From Shewanella woodyi ATCC 51908 (GTDB lineage: Bacteria; Pseudomonadota; Gammaproteobacteria; Enterobacterales; Shewanellaceae), in the NCBI RefSeq assembly GCF_000019525.1, contig NC_010506.1:2480001-2544000 (forward strand): 64,000 nucleotides of DNA. Reading direction: 5' to 3'. The position numbers and the translations under genes were made by a program. The notes under the pieces are model-generated. The model did no database searches, was not told the DNA's origin, and was given only the letters and a program-made list of their open reading frames with translations. Below, in pieces: positions 1 through 8,554 of this stretch (position 1 is its first letter; each line of letters begins with the position of its first letter).

Positions 1-1
1 G

Positions 2-934
2 CACAGTTTACGCATCTTGGTTCATGATGCTGTGAAGTGGGAGTCGGATTTAACTGACGTCATGGTTGAGCCAGGTTTACCTCCCTATAATGAGCTAGTT
101 GCCACAGAGCTTCTAAAAACAGCTATCGATACCGCGAATTTAGAAGCGGAAACCTACTATCCAATGTTTGTTGCACTCCATCAAATTCCTGAAATTCTTA
201 GTGCTGAAGTCAATGATCATACAGAGAGAGCGATACTGTATGTAAGATCTGAAGAGCTCTCGTTGGCTCAAGAGCAGCTATCAATGAGTGTCAAATTGAT
301 GGAGCCTCTCGTTAAAGCACAAACCGTTATGGTTGATTGCTTAGCAACGGGTGAATATCACTATTTACGAGAAAACTTAGGACCGGCTAGTGGAATGCAC
401 TCACTGGCTATTCGGCAACATATGTTCAGGGATCTATTTTGTAGCTTTTGGAAAGAGCTTGAGCTGTGGATCACAAAAGGCGGAGGTTCTTTAGAGAGTA
501 AGTTGAATGAGATATGTCTAGCTCGCCACAGTGACAGTAGCAATGGTGAAAGTTATGCACTAATCAATACCGCTATTCAATTACATCAATCATTTCAAAA
601 ATGGCGACATGAGCACTTGAATATGCCAAGAAATTGCCTGGGTAGCGGGGGAACCAAATCTATGATTGGTATCCCTGACGGGCTTGATATGGTGAAGAAA
701 ATGCGAGATGCATCGAATACATTCCCTTCATTGAAGCTGTTTTATGAAGCGATGAATTTAAAGCTTACCAGTCAGGAGCAAGATGCTCTATTAACGGCAC
801 ATCACCTTGCTGATATGTCACTTGATAGTCAGTTAATTGAACTAACTGGACATGTTACTCGTGAAGTGTTTCCTGAAGTTCAGAAAAAAGATGTCTGTCC
901 ATTCAGGTCTAGCCACCCTGTGAGAAAACCATGA
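2..934 (+). CDS. Tryptophan 2,3-dioxygenase-superfamily heme enzyme (5'-truncated by window)
   Basis: The frame is open to the left edge; the first possible start (TTG at 17) has no support, so the gene probably begins outside the window. Numbering from that TTG, the visible 305 residues carry the landmarks of the TDO/heme-dependent aromatic oxygenase superfamily: FVALHQ with His55 (distal base of TDO), SGMHSLAIR with Arg133 (the substrate-carboxylate Arg), WRHEH with His200 as likely proximal heme ligand, then a GSGGTKS loop resembling TDO's GTGGSSG. Overall identity to true TDO looks low, so the substrate may be an indole, tyrosine or other aromatic amino acid, as in PrnB, MarE, SfmD or LmbB2-type enzymes. 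Its stop overlaps the next start by 4 nt (ATGA), so it is co-translated with an HpaB-type monooxygenase. Tailoring or precursor oxidation in a natural-product pathway is inferred. Confidence 0.75.
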   Translation, partial: HSLRILVHDAVKWESDLTDVMVEPGLPPYNELVATELLKTAIDTANLEAETYYPMFVALHQIPEILSAEVNDHTERAILYVRSEELSLAQEQLSMSVKLMEPLVKAQTVMVDCLATGEYHYLRENLGPASGMHSLAIRQHMFRDLFCSFWKELELWITKGGGSLESKLNEICLARHSDSSNGESYALINTAIQLHQSFQKWRHEHLNMPRNCLGSGGTKSMIGIPDGLDMVKKMRDASNTFPSLKLFYEAMNLKLTSQEQDALLTAHHLADMSLDSQLIELTGHVTREVFPEVQKKDVCPFRSSHPVRKP

Positions 935-2445
935 ATAAAACAATTCCCAAATTAGAAGCTATGGATGATTTTTGTACTCTAGATTACAAACTTCAGTTAT
1001 GTCGTTCAGCCGCTAAAGGTGCTTGGACTGGTGCTCGATATATCGAAAGCCTCAAAGATGGCAGACAAGTTTGGTATGACGGAGAGGTCATAGATGTGAC
1101 TCGCCACCCTTCGTTTCAGGGGCTGCTTATGGCTCTAGCTGAGCTTTATGATAAGCAGAGGCTTGAGAACAATAGTGCTGATATGTTGACTGAACTAGAT
1201 GATGGAAGTTTGCAGGTAAGTGCCTCTTACATAGTACCTTCTACTCGTGAAGAGCTTGATAAAAAGTGGCGTAATAGCCATAAGTGGATGCAATTAAGTT
1301 ATGGACAGCTGCCACGAGTTCCCGACTTTATGGCCAATGTAGTGGTGGGGTTGTATGACTTTCGTCATGAGTTAGGAAAGGTTGATCCTCAGTTTGAGAA
1401 AAATGCAGAGGATTATTACCACTATTGTAGAGAACATGACATCTGTTTGACCCATGCGTTGGGAGATCCACAAATTGACCGTTCAGCTAGTCCTGTTGAA
1501 AATCCAGATCATGCTTTGAGAGTGGTTAAAAGGACGAAAGAGGGAATTGTCGTTCATGGAGCTAAGCAACTCGCAACTTTGGCACCTTACTGTCATGAAG
1601 CTTTGATCTATCTCTCTCCTGCTTTTTATATGCGCGAGTCGCCTGAATTCGTTGCTTGGTTTAGTGTTCCAATGAATGCTCCAGGTTTGAAGTTTTTATG
1701 TCGAGAATCACACGTTGGCACAAGTAATGGGTTTAGACACGCTTTCTCGCAATCATATGATGAACAAGATTCGATGCTGTTCTTTGACCATGTCTTTATT
1801 CCGATGAATAGAGTCTTTTTACTGGAAAATACCGAAGTGGCAGCCAAAGGCTTTCATGAATTAAATAAGTGGTCTTTATATGTTGGTCAAATCCGTTTCT
1901 ATCACAGGCTACGAACATTTCTTGGTGTGACATCTTTGGTTGCTAAATCCATCGGTGTAGATGGATTTCGTGAAATTATGAATCGGGTCGGTGAGCTCAC
2001 CTCCTATGTGGAGTTAGTACGTAGTTGTCTGGTTGGAATCGACTCTGAAACAAGAATCTCCAGCGCTGGAAATATAGCACCAGGCTCAACGCTAGCGTTA
2101 GACTCCTTCGCCTCTCAAATCGCTCCTAGAATCAATGAAATACTAAGGGATATAGGAGGCTCGGGCATCATTATGCAGCCAAGTGCCAAGGATTTAGCTA
2201 ATCCTGAACTACGTCCCTATCTTGAAAAGTACATGAAAGGTAAGGGGGTTGATGTGGACTTTAAGACAGATCTATTTAGGTTGGCATTTGAGCTTATCGG
2301 TGATCGATTCGGTGCTCGTCAAGAGCTTTATGAAATATGGAATCGTGGCGATATCGTGAGAACGAGAATGGCTCTGTGTAAAAGTTATCCTGATTTGAAT
2401 AACTGTGAAGAGGAGATAAAAGATCTTATTAAGGAGCTGAAATAA
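931..2445 (+). CDS. HpaB-family FADH2-dependent aromatic monooxygenase
   Basis: A 504-residue member of the 4-hydroxyphenylacetate 3-hydroxylase family. The N-terminal hallmark is clear (TGARYIESLKDGRQVWYDGE, then DVTRHPSFQ at about residues 30-65), the acyl-CoA-dehydrogenase-like middle domain is present, and the C-terminal IGGSG near residues 405-409 fits the helical domain; length is normal. Such enzymes ortho-hydroxylate phenols with FADH2 supplied by a separate flavin reductase, and none is visible here. Family members act in catabolism and also in tailoring of antibiotics such as C-1027 (SgcC), and an HpaB homologue (HmoX) sits in the tilimycin cluster next to a uvrA-like gene. Translational coupling to the TDO-like gene and the exporter downstream favour a biosynthetic role. 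The exact substrate is unknown. Confidence 0.85.
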   Translation: MNKTIPKLEAMDDFCTLDYKLQLCRSAAKGAWTGARYIESLKDGRQVWYDGEVIDVTRHPSFQGLLMALAELYDKQRLENNSADMLTELDDGSLQVSASYIVPSTREELDKKWRNSHKWMQLSYGQLPRVPDFMANVVVGLYDFRHELGKVDPQFEKNAEDYYHYCREHDICLTHALGDPQIDRSASPVENPDHALRVVKRTKEGIVVHGAKQLATLAPYCHEALIYLSPAFYMRESPEFVAWFSVPMNAPGLKFLCRESHVGTSNGFRHAFSQSYDEQDSMLFFDHVFIPMNRVFLLENTEVAAKGFHELNKWSLYVGQIRFYHRLRTFLGVTSLVAKSIGVDGFREIMNRVGELTSYVELVRSCLVGIDSETRISSAGNIAPGSTLALDSFASQIAPRINEILRDIGGSGIIMQPSAKDLANPELRPYLEKYMKGKGVDVDFKTDLFRLAFELIGDRFGARQELYEIWNRGDIVRTRMALCKSYPDLNNCEEEIKDLIKELK

Positions 2446-2528
2446 ATATGCCCTGCAAGGTGTAGAGATATTTCGGGTCAGTTTAATGTACCAAATATTG
2501 GGTCGGGATAGGACTACGGGAATTTTAA

Positions 2529-3602
2529 ATGGCTAGTAGAGAAGACTTGATTAAACAACTTGATGCAAGTGATGACGTTGATACTACATCAAATAAGTTT
2601 ATCACATTAAAGTCGTTATCTATTACTGCCTTAATCGTTGTAAGTATTATCTTTTCGATAAGTAAGCTGGCTGTCGAGGGGGATAAAAGTGAAGAGTATC
2701 CCATTACGCCTCAGGGAGCTGTTGAGGGGGAGAGTATCATTGATGCTCAGGTTTCATCACCAGTTACAGAGACCGTTGTGCTGCAGGCTTCCGGCTATAT
2801 TATGGCCAAAAAAATGATGACGGTCTCTTCAAATGTATCAGGACGATTAAATAGCATCATGATTGAGGAGGGGATGCGAGTTAAACAGGGAGAACTATTG
2901 GCCACCTTTGATGATTCTATCCCTCAGACAGAGCTTAAAATGCTTGAATCTCAATACAGTTATGGGCTTGCTAGATTGAAAGAGAGTGAAGCTGAATATA
3001 CGGGACATCAAGTCAGCTTACGCAGAATACAGCGTCTATTTGATAGCGGTAATGGCAGTGTTGCTGAGCTTGATGAGATGAAGACCAAAGCAAACATATT
3101 AGAAGCCAGAGTTGCTGTTGCAAGTCGTGAGTTGGAAATTGCTAAAGAAAACATTAACACCCAGTTGAGAAGGCTTTTGGAATATAAGGTGTATTCACCA
3201 ATGCAGGGCGTTGTTGTGGATGTGATGGCTCAAGCTGGTGAAGTTATTTCATCATTAACAACGTTTGGCACCGATGAGCAATCAGGAATTTGTACCATTG
3301 TTGACATGAACTCCTTGCATGTAGAAGTCGAAGTGAGTGAGCAATATATCAGCCGCGTAGCAGTGGGGCAGAGAGCGTTGGCGAAATTAAATGCTTATCC
3401 AGATTTGCCTGTAGATATAGAGGTAGCGTTAATCGTTCCAACTGCGAATAAAGATAAATCCACGGTAAAGGTTTGGTTAAATATCATTAAAAATGACCCT
3501 CGAATATTGCCTGAGATGGGGGTGGAAGTCTCTTTTTTCCCTCCGGATGAAGAGGAAGAACAAGGTCACCTTACCAGTAAGTTGAGTGATGTTGCGGCAT
3601 AA
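2529..3602 (+). CDS. HlyD/MacA-family periplasmic adaptor of ABC exporter
   Basis: A 357-residue membrane-fusion protein. A cytosolic tail of about 30 residues is followed by one transmembrane anchor (about 31-48). A split lipoyl/barrel-sandwich domain follows (VSGRLNSIMIEEGMRVKQGE near 100-120 and YSPMQGVVVDVMAQAGEVI near 222-240) around an alpha-hairpin rich in Glu/Lys (about 130-210). A beta-barrel/membrane-proximal part completes it. The adaptor should bridge the inner-membrane ABC transporter encoded just downstream to an outer-membrane TolC-like channel, which is not in the window. Start ATG has a GGGA-type ribosome site. It lies 83 nt after the monooxygenase gene and 61 nt before the ATPase gene, so one operon is likely. 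Export of the cluster's product is inferred from context. Confidence 0.85.
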   Translation: MASREDLIKQLDASDDVDTTSNKFITLKSLSITALIVVSIIFSISKLAVEGDKSEEYPITPQGAVEGESIIDAQVSSPVTETVVLQASGYIMAKKMMTVSSNVSGRLNSIMIEEGMRVKQGELLATFDDSIPQTELKMLESQYSYGLARLKESEAEYTGHQVSLRRIQRLFDSGNGSVAELDEMKTKANILEARVAVASRELEIAKENINTQLRRLLEYKVYSPMQGVVVDVMAQAGEVISSLTTFGTDEQSGICTIVDMNSLHVEVEVSEQYISRVAVGQRALAKLNAYPDLPVDIEVALIVPTANKDKSTVKVWLNIIKNDPRILPEMGVEVSFFPPDEEEEQGHLTSKLSDVAA

Positions 3603-3663
3603 ATGGTATCGCAATGAAATCGTCATCTAGGGGTGAGTATTATCTAGAGAGGTAAGCAATATA

Positions 3664-4341
3664 ATGAGTGCAATTACAATCAATGGTTTGAGTAAATCCT
3701 ATAAACTCAAAAAGCAAGAGATCCCAGTACTGCACGATATTGAACTCAATATTGAGCAAGGGGAGTTTGTTGCTTTGATGGGCCCCTCTGGTTCTGGTAA
3801 GTCAACATTACTAAATGTGATTGGTGGTATTGATAAATCTGATTCGGGGGAGGTATTAGTCGCGGGAAAACGGCTTGATGAGTGCTCTGATAGTGAACTG
3901 ACAAAGTGGCGTGGTGATAATGTCGGGATCGTTTTTCAATCATATAATCTCATTCCTGTTCTCTCTGCAGAAGAGAATGTTCGGTTACCCCTTTATAAGA
4001 CTAAGCTGAGTCGAAAAGAGCAAAAAAAACGTGTTGCAGCTGCTTTGGAGTTAGTTGGTCTCGCCGATCGCGCCAAGCATAAACCAACGCAGTTATCTGG
4101 AGGGCAGCAACAACGAATAGCGATAGCTCGAGCACTTGTCTCTAATGCCAGTATATTGATCTGTGATGAGCCCACGGGTGACTTAGACCGTGAGATGGCC
4201 GACAAGGTTTTAGGGCTTTTAAAAACACTCAATACGAGTATTGGTAAATCAATCATCATGGTCACTCATGATCCAAAAGCTGCGAGTTATGCTGACAGAA
4301 TATTGTATATGGATAAGGGATACATTGAGGATACAGTATGA
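3664..4341 (+). CDS. MacB/LolD-type ABC transporter ATP-binding protein
   Basis: A 225-residue stand-alone nucleotide-binding subunit. It shows Walker A GPSGSGKST (about residues 40-48), Q-loop VFQSYNLIP, signature LSGGQQQRIAIARAL (about 141-155), Walker B ILICDEPTGDLD and H-loop THD. The DEPTGDLD wording and length are typical of the MacB/LolD/FtsE branch, which drives mechanotransmission-type permeases rather than classic pore-forming exporters. The stop overlaps the first permease start by 4 nt, giving translational coupling. It should energise the two permeases encoded next to it together with the upstream adaptor. A GAGAGG ribosome site lies a few bases before the ATG. Confidence 0.92.
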   Translation: MSAITINGLSKSYKLKKQEIPVLHDIELNIEQGEFVALMGPSGSGKSTLLNVIGGIDKSDSGEVLVAGKRLDECSDSELTKWRGDNVGIVFQSYNLIPVLSAEENVRLPLYKTKLSRKEQKKRVAAALELVGLADRAKHKPTQLSGGQQQRIAIARALVSNASILICDEPTGDLDREMADKVLGLLKTLNTSIGKSIIMVTHDPKAASYADRILYMDKGYIEDTV

Positions 4342-5504
4342 TGATTATCAGACTCGTTATTGCTCAGTTACTCAATACTAAGATAAGGACTTTACTCACT
4401 TTTTTCTCTATCCTAGTCACCTTTTTACTGTTTGGGCTGCTATTTTCTATCAGTTCATATTTCAATGGAACGGTAAATATAGCGGGTGCGCAAAGAGTCA
4501 TCAGTACCCATAAAACATCTCTAATTCAAATGTTACCTGTCGACTACGGAAATAAGATTGCGGCTCTTGATGGAGTAAGGTCTGTTACTCACGCCACTTG
4601 GTTTGGAGGGCAATATATCTCTCCAAAGAACTTCTTTCCTAAATTCGCGGTTGTGCCGCAGGATTTTCTTACTATTTATCCAGAGATGTTACTTGAACCT
4701 GATGCCCTCAATCTTTGGCTTTCAACTCGGATTGGAGTGGTTGCTGGACGCACTATTGCTGATAAATATGGTTGGAAGATTGGCCAGAAAATCAATATAG
4801 AGGCCGATATTTGGCCCAAAAAAAATGGCGGCAGTACATGGGAATTTGAGCTGGTGGGTATCTATGATGGGAAAGATGCGTCTGTCGATACGAGTCGTTT
4901 TTTACTCCGCTATGACTATTTTGATGCCGCTCGGTCCCACAGTAAAGGTCAAGTTGGTTACTATATTATTGAGTCGGAGGATGCTAGCCAGAATGATAAA
5001 GTTTCAAGTAGTGTTGATCGCTTATTCAGTAACTCAGTGGCAGAAACTAAAACCTCTAGTGAGGCGGAATATACTAAAGCCACAATGAAACAGATTGGGG
5101 ATATCGGGGGAGCAATAAAAGTTGTCCTTTTTGCGGTGATTTTTACCATTATACTCGTCACAAATAATGCTATTACACAATCTGTTCGAGAGCGAACTCA
5201 AGTTATTGCCGTGCTCAAAACCTTAGGCTATACGGATTTTAATATATTTTGTCTTGTGTTAGTCGAGACGTTGATTTTGGTATTTTTAGGAGCTTTGGCA
5301 GGCCTACTCTTAGCACAAGGAGTGCTGAGCTCAATAGAGAAACCGTTGGAATCTCTTTTCAACAGTACAATCGTACTGCCTAGTGAGGTATGGCTCTATT
5401 CAATTGTGACTGCACTCATTATCGTTGTGGTATCGGGGTTGCCTCCAGCACGAATCGCGCTTAAGCAGAAAATAGCAAAGGCCATTATAGGAGATACGGT
5501 TTAA
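4338..5504 (+). CDS. MacB/FtsX-like ABC permease, subunit 1
   Basis: A 388-residue permease with the FtsX/MacB layout: one N-terminal transmembrane helix (about 18-40), a large periplasmic domain (about 45-260), and three C-terminal helices (about 262-285, 305-330, 350-375). QVIAVLKTLGYTDF in the cytoplasmic loop after the second helix corresponds to the coupling-helix region of this family. It overlaps the ATPase gene by 4 nt and the second permease gene by 1 nt (TAATG), so the two permeases are translated in step and probably form a heterodimer. Classical MacB fuses ATPase and permease; here they are separate, as in LolCDE-like or peptide/antibiotic exporters. Confidence 0.88.
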   Translation: MMIIRLVIAQLLNTKIRTLLTFFSILVTFLLFGLLFSISSYFNGTVNIAGAQRVISTHKTSLIQMLPVDYGNKIAALDGVRSVTHATWFGGQYISPKNFFPKFAVVPQDFLTIYPEMLLEPDALNLWLSTRIGVVAGRTIADKYGWKIGQKINIEADIWPKKNGGSTWEFELVGIYDGKDASVDTSRFLLRYDYFDAARSHSKGQVGYYIIESEDASQNDKVSSSVDRLFSNSVAETKTSSEAEYTKATMKQIGDIGGAIKVVLFAVIFTIILVTNNAITQSVRERTQVIAVLKTLGYTDFNIFCLVLVETLILVFLGALAGLLLAQGVLSSIEKPLESLFNSTIVLPSEVWLYSIVTALIIVVVSGLPPARIALKQKIAKAIIGDTV

Positions 5505-6691
5505 TGAGCTCACAAACAATCAAGGTTATTTGGATAAATATAATCAGTTTGCCGACTCGCTTGCGCTCTTCAATCGTTGCAATTGTTGGCTCGGCTGGAG
5601 TTGTGGCTGTTCTTGTGACGGTACTTGCTATGGCTCAAGGATTTGAAGATGCGCTAAAAGCACCTAATCAATCAAATCTATTTGTTATTTTAAAAGGAGG
5701 TGCGACGACGGAACTGGTGAGCAACATCACTAGCCGAAGTGCACTAAAACTTCGGCAGCATTCAGGTATAGAAAAGGCAAATACTGTTTCACAATTTAGC
5801 TCTCAACTGCTCGTTGCCATTAGTGTTCCTATGATAGGGAGAGATGCTGATGCAAATGTCTCCTTACGTGGTGTGGATCAGTCAGCCTATAAGTTACATC
5901 ACATACATTTACTTAAAGGTACGCTTCCAACAACAGGTAAACGAGAAGTTATCGTTGGTCAGCGAGCTGCTGAGCAGTTTGAAGGTCTACAAGTGGGTAG
6001 TCTTATTGGCTCAGGTACAAACTCCTGGAAGGTGGTTGGTATTTTTGATAGCCAAGGAAGTATCCATGAGACTGAGATAATTGCCGATGTTACTATGGTG
6101 CAAAACGCATTTCAAAGAGGTAACACATACTCCTCTGTACATGGGAAGCTTTCAGTAAGTGCAGGTGCATCTATAGAGCAGATCCAAACACTGGTTGAAA
6201 ATGACCCTGAATTAGATTTAGTCCTGTTTAAGGCTGATGATTATTATGCTAATCAATCAGAGAGTTTGTCAGTGTTTATCAAGTCAATTGGCTATTCAAC
6301 AGCGTTCATTATGGCTATTGGAGCCATATTTGCCTCTTTGAATACTATGTATGGCTCAGTTTCATCAAGAAAGCGGGAGTTCGGGATCTTGCGTGCTCTT
6401 GGGTACAGTAAATTGTCCATCGCTATATCTGTGTTTTTTGAATCTGCCTTGCTGTCACTGTTGGGTGGGCTATTAGGTTGTGTGGTGGTGTATCTGATAC
6501 TCAATAATTATGCTGTCTCGACATTCAATATGCTCAGCTTCTCTCAAGTTGCTTTTAGTTTTTCGGTGACAAAGGAGACGATGTTTGAAGGTCTTAAGTG
6601 GGCATTAATTATTGGAAGTTTGGGGGGATGCTTACCCGCATTACAGGTCTCCAAGTTGACGGTTGCAGAAACAATGCGAAAGCATCATTGA
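5504..6691 (+). CDS. MacB/FtsX-like ABC permease, subunit 2
   Basis: A 395-residue paralogue of the preceding permease: N-terminal transmembrane helix (about 22-45), periplasmic MacB-type domain (about 50-265) and three C-terminal helices. The cytoplasmic loop reads KREFGILRALGYSK, the classic FtsX coupling motif. It shares the 1-nt start/stop overlap with subunit 1 and ends only 5 nt before the AlkD-like gene, so exporter and DNA glycosylase are on one transcript. The most likely complex is adaptor plus dimeric ATPase plus this heterodimer plus a TolC-like channel, giving tripartite efflux across both membranes. Substrate is inferred from the neighbouring genes, not from this sequence. Confidence 0.88.
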   Translation: MSSQTIKVIWINIISLPTRLRSSIVAIVGSAGVVAVLVTVLAMAQGFEDALKAPNQSNLFVILKGGATTELVSNITSRSALKLRQHSGIEKANTVSQFSSQLLVAISVPMIGRDADANVSLRGVDQSAYKLHHIHLLKGTLPTTGKREVIVGQRAAEQFEGLQVGSLIGSGTNSWKVVGIFDSQGSIHETEIIADVTMVQNAFQRGNTYSSVHGKLSVSAGASIEQIQTLVENDPELDLVLFKADDYYANQSESLSVFIKSIGYSTAFIMAIGAIFASLNTMYGSVSSRKREFGILRALGYSKLSIAISVFFESALLSLLGGLLGCVVVYLILNNYAVSTFNMLSFSQVAFSFSVTKETMFEGLKWALIIGSLGGCLPALQVSKLTVAETMRKHH

Positions 6692-6696
6692 TAAAT

Positions 6697-7452
6697 ATGG
6701 ATATATGCATGGATAGTTACAGAGATTTTCATCAGTATTTAAAACAGGAGTTGCAAGCCGTCAGTTCGGAAGAGAAAGCGGCTTCTATGCGCCGCTATTT
6801 CCCCAATGGATTAGTGTGTATAGGGGCTATTTCTGAAGATATTAACCAGATATCTGCTGAGTTTATTAGGGAGCATGATGCCATGCTACCAGAAGGGTAC
6901 TTATCCCTTGCTGAGTATATTTTGGAAAGGGCAGAGTTTCATGAAGAGATCCTTATTTCATATAGGCTTATAGAGAAACTAGTTAAAAGGCATTTTGATG
7001 ATAACTTGTTAGTTCGCTTTCAATATTGGTTAGAAAACTATGCAAATAATTGGGCGTTAGTAGACGATTTATGTATTAAAGCCATTTATAACTATCTCTA
7101 TGCTAGACCCCATTTGATTGAGAAAACTCAACTCTGGGCGAGATCAGAGGTTTCGTGGTGTCGGCGTGCGAGTAACGTGGTTTGGGTTAAATTTATTTAT
7201 CGAAAAATGGGGAAACAAGTGTACAGGCTTAACCCTGAACTTGTATTTTCAAATTGCGATCTTCATATCCATGACCCTGATGAATTTGTTCAAAAAAGTG
7301 TAGGGTGGCTGTTAAAAGTGACTACACCACATCATCATGATGCTGTTGTAAATTATATAAAAACGAATATTGCTAGCATGCAAAAGTCAACAGTTAGATA
7401 TGCGTTAGAGAAAGTTCCTAAAGAGACTAGAGACGAGATAATGAGGCTGTAA
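6697..7452 (+). CDS. AlkD-family DNA glycosylase (HEAT-like), probable self-resistance enzyme
   Basis: A 251-residue protein that aligns by eye with Bacillus cereus AlkD along its length. EEKAASMRRYFPN matches the N-terminal start of AlkD. Residues corresponding to AlkD Trp109, Asp113, Arg148 and Trp187 are all present: Trp119 and Asp123 (NWALVDD), Arg157 (WCRRAS) and Trp204 (QKSVGWLL). There is an insertion of about eight residues before the last motif. AlkD removes positively charged alkylpurines without base flipping. A homologue, YtkR2, protects the producer of yatakemycin, which alkylates adenine. I chose ATG 6697 (ATG 6709 is an alternative), 5 nt after the permease stop; an earlier in-frame GTG lies inside the permease gene. 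Position within an exporter/tailoring operon strongly suggests repair of damage by the cluster's own product. Confidence 0.85.
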   Translation: MDICMDSYRDFHQYLKQELQAVSSEEKAASMRRYFPNGLVCIGAISEDINQISAEFIREHDAMLPEGYLSLAEYILERAEFHEEILISYRLIEKLVKRHFDDNLLVRFQYWLENYANNWALVDDLCIKAIYNYLYARPHLIEKTQLWARSEVSWCRRASNVVWVKFIYRKMGKQVYRLNPELVFSNCDLHIHDPDEFVQKSVGWLLKVTTPHHHDAVVNYIKTNIASMQKSTVRYALEKVPKETRDEIMRL

Positions 7453-7497
7453 TAGCGATGCTTTTAGAGCCGTTTTACACCTAGATAGGACGCGATT

Positions 7498-8208
7498 ATG
7501 TCAGATACTGTCAGCTTGCTAACAAAGTTTAATTTTTTACAAAATTTTGCATCTTTGATTAGTGCCTGGATCAACCCTGCTATTATTCATAACTTAGAAA
7601 AGTATCATATTCTTAAAAAGGTGCACTATTTAACGGCAATAGAAAATATTGAAGGGGATTATTTGGAGTTTGGCGTTTTTACTGGTAGCTCTTTTTGCCA
7701 CTCGATTCGTGTTCATCAGATGCAAAAAAAGTATTGTGGTGAGCACACCGCAATGAAGTTTTATGGGTTTGATTCATTTTCTGGATTTGGAAGTATGGAA
7801 AGTGATGAAAACCACCCCTTTTATAGTCAAGTTGATTTCAACTCAAATATTGAATATGTAGAAAAGCGGATACGACGCGTAGCTAAAAATACAGAATATA
7901 AACTTGTTGAGGGTTACTTTCAAGATTCACTTACATCAGGTCCTAAGAGTTATGGTATTGATAAGTCTAAAATTATATTTATTGATAGTGATACTTTCAG
8001 CAGTGCTGCTCAAGCATTTGAATTTTGCTCTACAACCATTCAACAGGGAACTTACATTATTTTAGATGACCATTTTTCCTACTGTGGAGATATAAATAGG
8101 GGAGTTGCTGGGGCATTCAAAGAGTTTATTGAGAAGAGAGAAATTGAAGTTCGACTTGTCTTTCATTATGGAATGGGGGGGAGTGTTTATGTTGTATCAA
8201 ATATGTGA
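7498..8208 (+). CDS. TylF/MycF-family SAM-dependent O-methyltransferase
   Basis: A 236-residue protein of the macrocin O-methyltransferase (TylF) family. The SAM-binding start of the Rossmann fold is GDYLEFGVFTGSS (about residues 52-64). FYGFDSFSGF follows strand 2. IIFIDSDTFSSAAQAFEF (about 160-177) and IILDDHFSY (about 187-195) supply the acidic, metal-binding positions expected for Mg2+-dependent members. TylF-type enzymes methylate sugar or aromatic hydroxyls in many natural products. An AGGA ribosome site precedes the ATG. It lies 45 nt after the AlkD-like gene and is followed by a strong terminator, so it closes the operon. The substrate is unknown; a phenolic oxygen installed by the upstream monooxygenase is a reasonable guess. 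Confidence 0.85.
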   Translation: MSDTVSLLTKFNFLQNFASLISAWINPAIIHNLEKYHILKKVHYLTAIENIEGDYLEFGVFTGSSFCHSIRVHQMQKKYCGEHTAMKFYGFDSFSGFGSMESDENHPFYSQVDFNSNIEYVEKRIRRVAKNTEYKLVEGYFQDSLTSGPKSYGIDKSKIIFIDSDTFSSAAQAFEFCSTTIQQGTYIILDDHFSYCGDINRGVAGAFKEFIEKREIEVRLVFHYGMGGSVYVVSNM

Positions 8209-8554
8209 GTGAAGGAGGTGTGTTAGGAAGCTCTTTTAGCACAACTTTTATTTTTGAGCACTGTACCTTTTTATATTTTCCTCTTTTTGAACTTAAAAAC
8301 CTAACCATTAGGTTAGTGTTTTTTTAAATCTTTGCACGCTAAAATCCAAATTATATTCTGCAAATTTATAACTTGGCAGATAAAGTATCTGTATTTTCAG
8401 GATGCTAATCGTGTTTTATATATTTCGTCACAATTAGAGTCGTTATATTTACTTGAAGAACGGGAAGTGATGCCTGCATTGTAATTCAGTGAGTGTTAGG
8501 CGCTATTGACTCTACTCGTGTGCCAATCAAATTGTCAACATTTGGACGTTATCA
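8209..8554. other. Intergenic region between methyltransferase and uvrA-like gene
   Basis: About 346 bp without a convincing gene. It contains the terminator of the exporter/resistance operon at 8301-8325. The remainder is AT-rich and must hold the promoter of the uvrA-like transcription unit. I could not pick a reliable -35/-10 pair, nor an obvious operator palindrome. Confidence 0.6.
8301..8325 (+). terminator. Rho-independent terminator after methyltransferase gene
   Basis: Six-base stem CTAACC / GGTTAG with a four-base loop, followed by TG and a run of seven T. It closes the transcript that starts upstream of the window. Confidence 0.85.

Noticed and set aside
17-19. TTG as start of the first gene
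   Set aside because: The frame is open to the window edge and there is no ribosome site; the protein begins inside a conserved-looking region, so the true start lies to the left.
6598-6696. Upstream GTG start giving a 284-residue AlkD-like protein
   Set aside because: The extra 33 codons overlap the end of the permease gene out of frame, and AlkD homology begins after ATG 6697.
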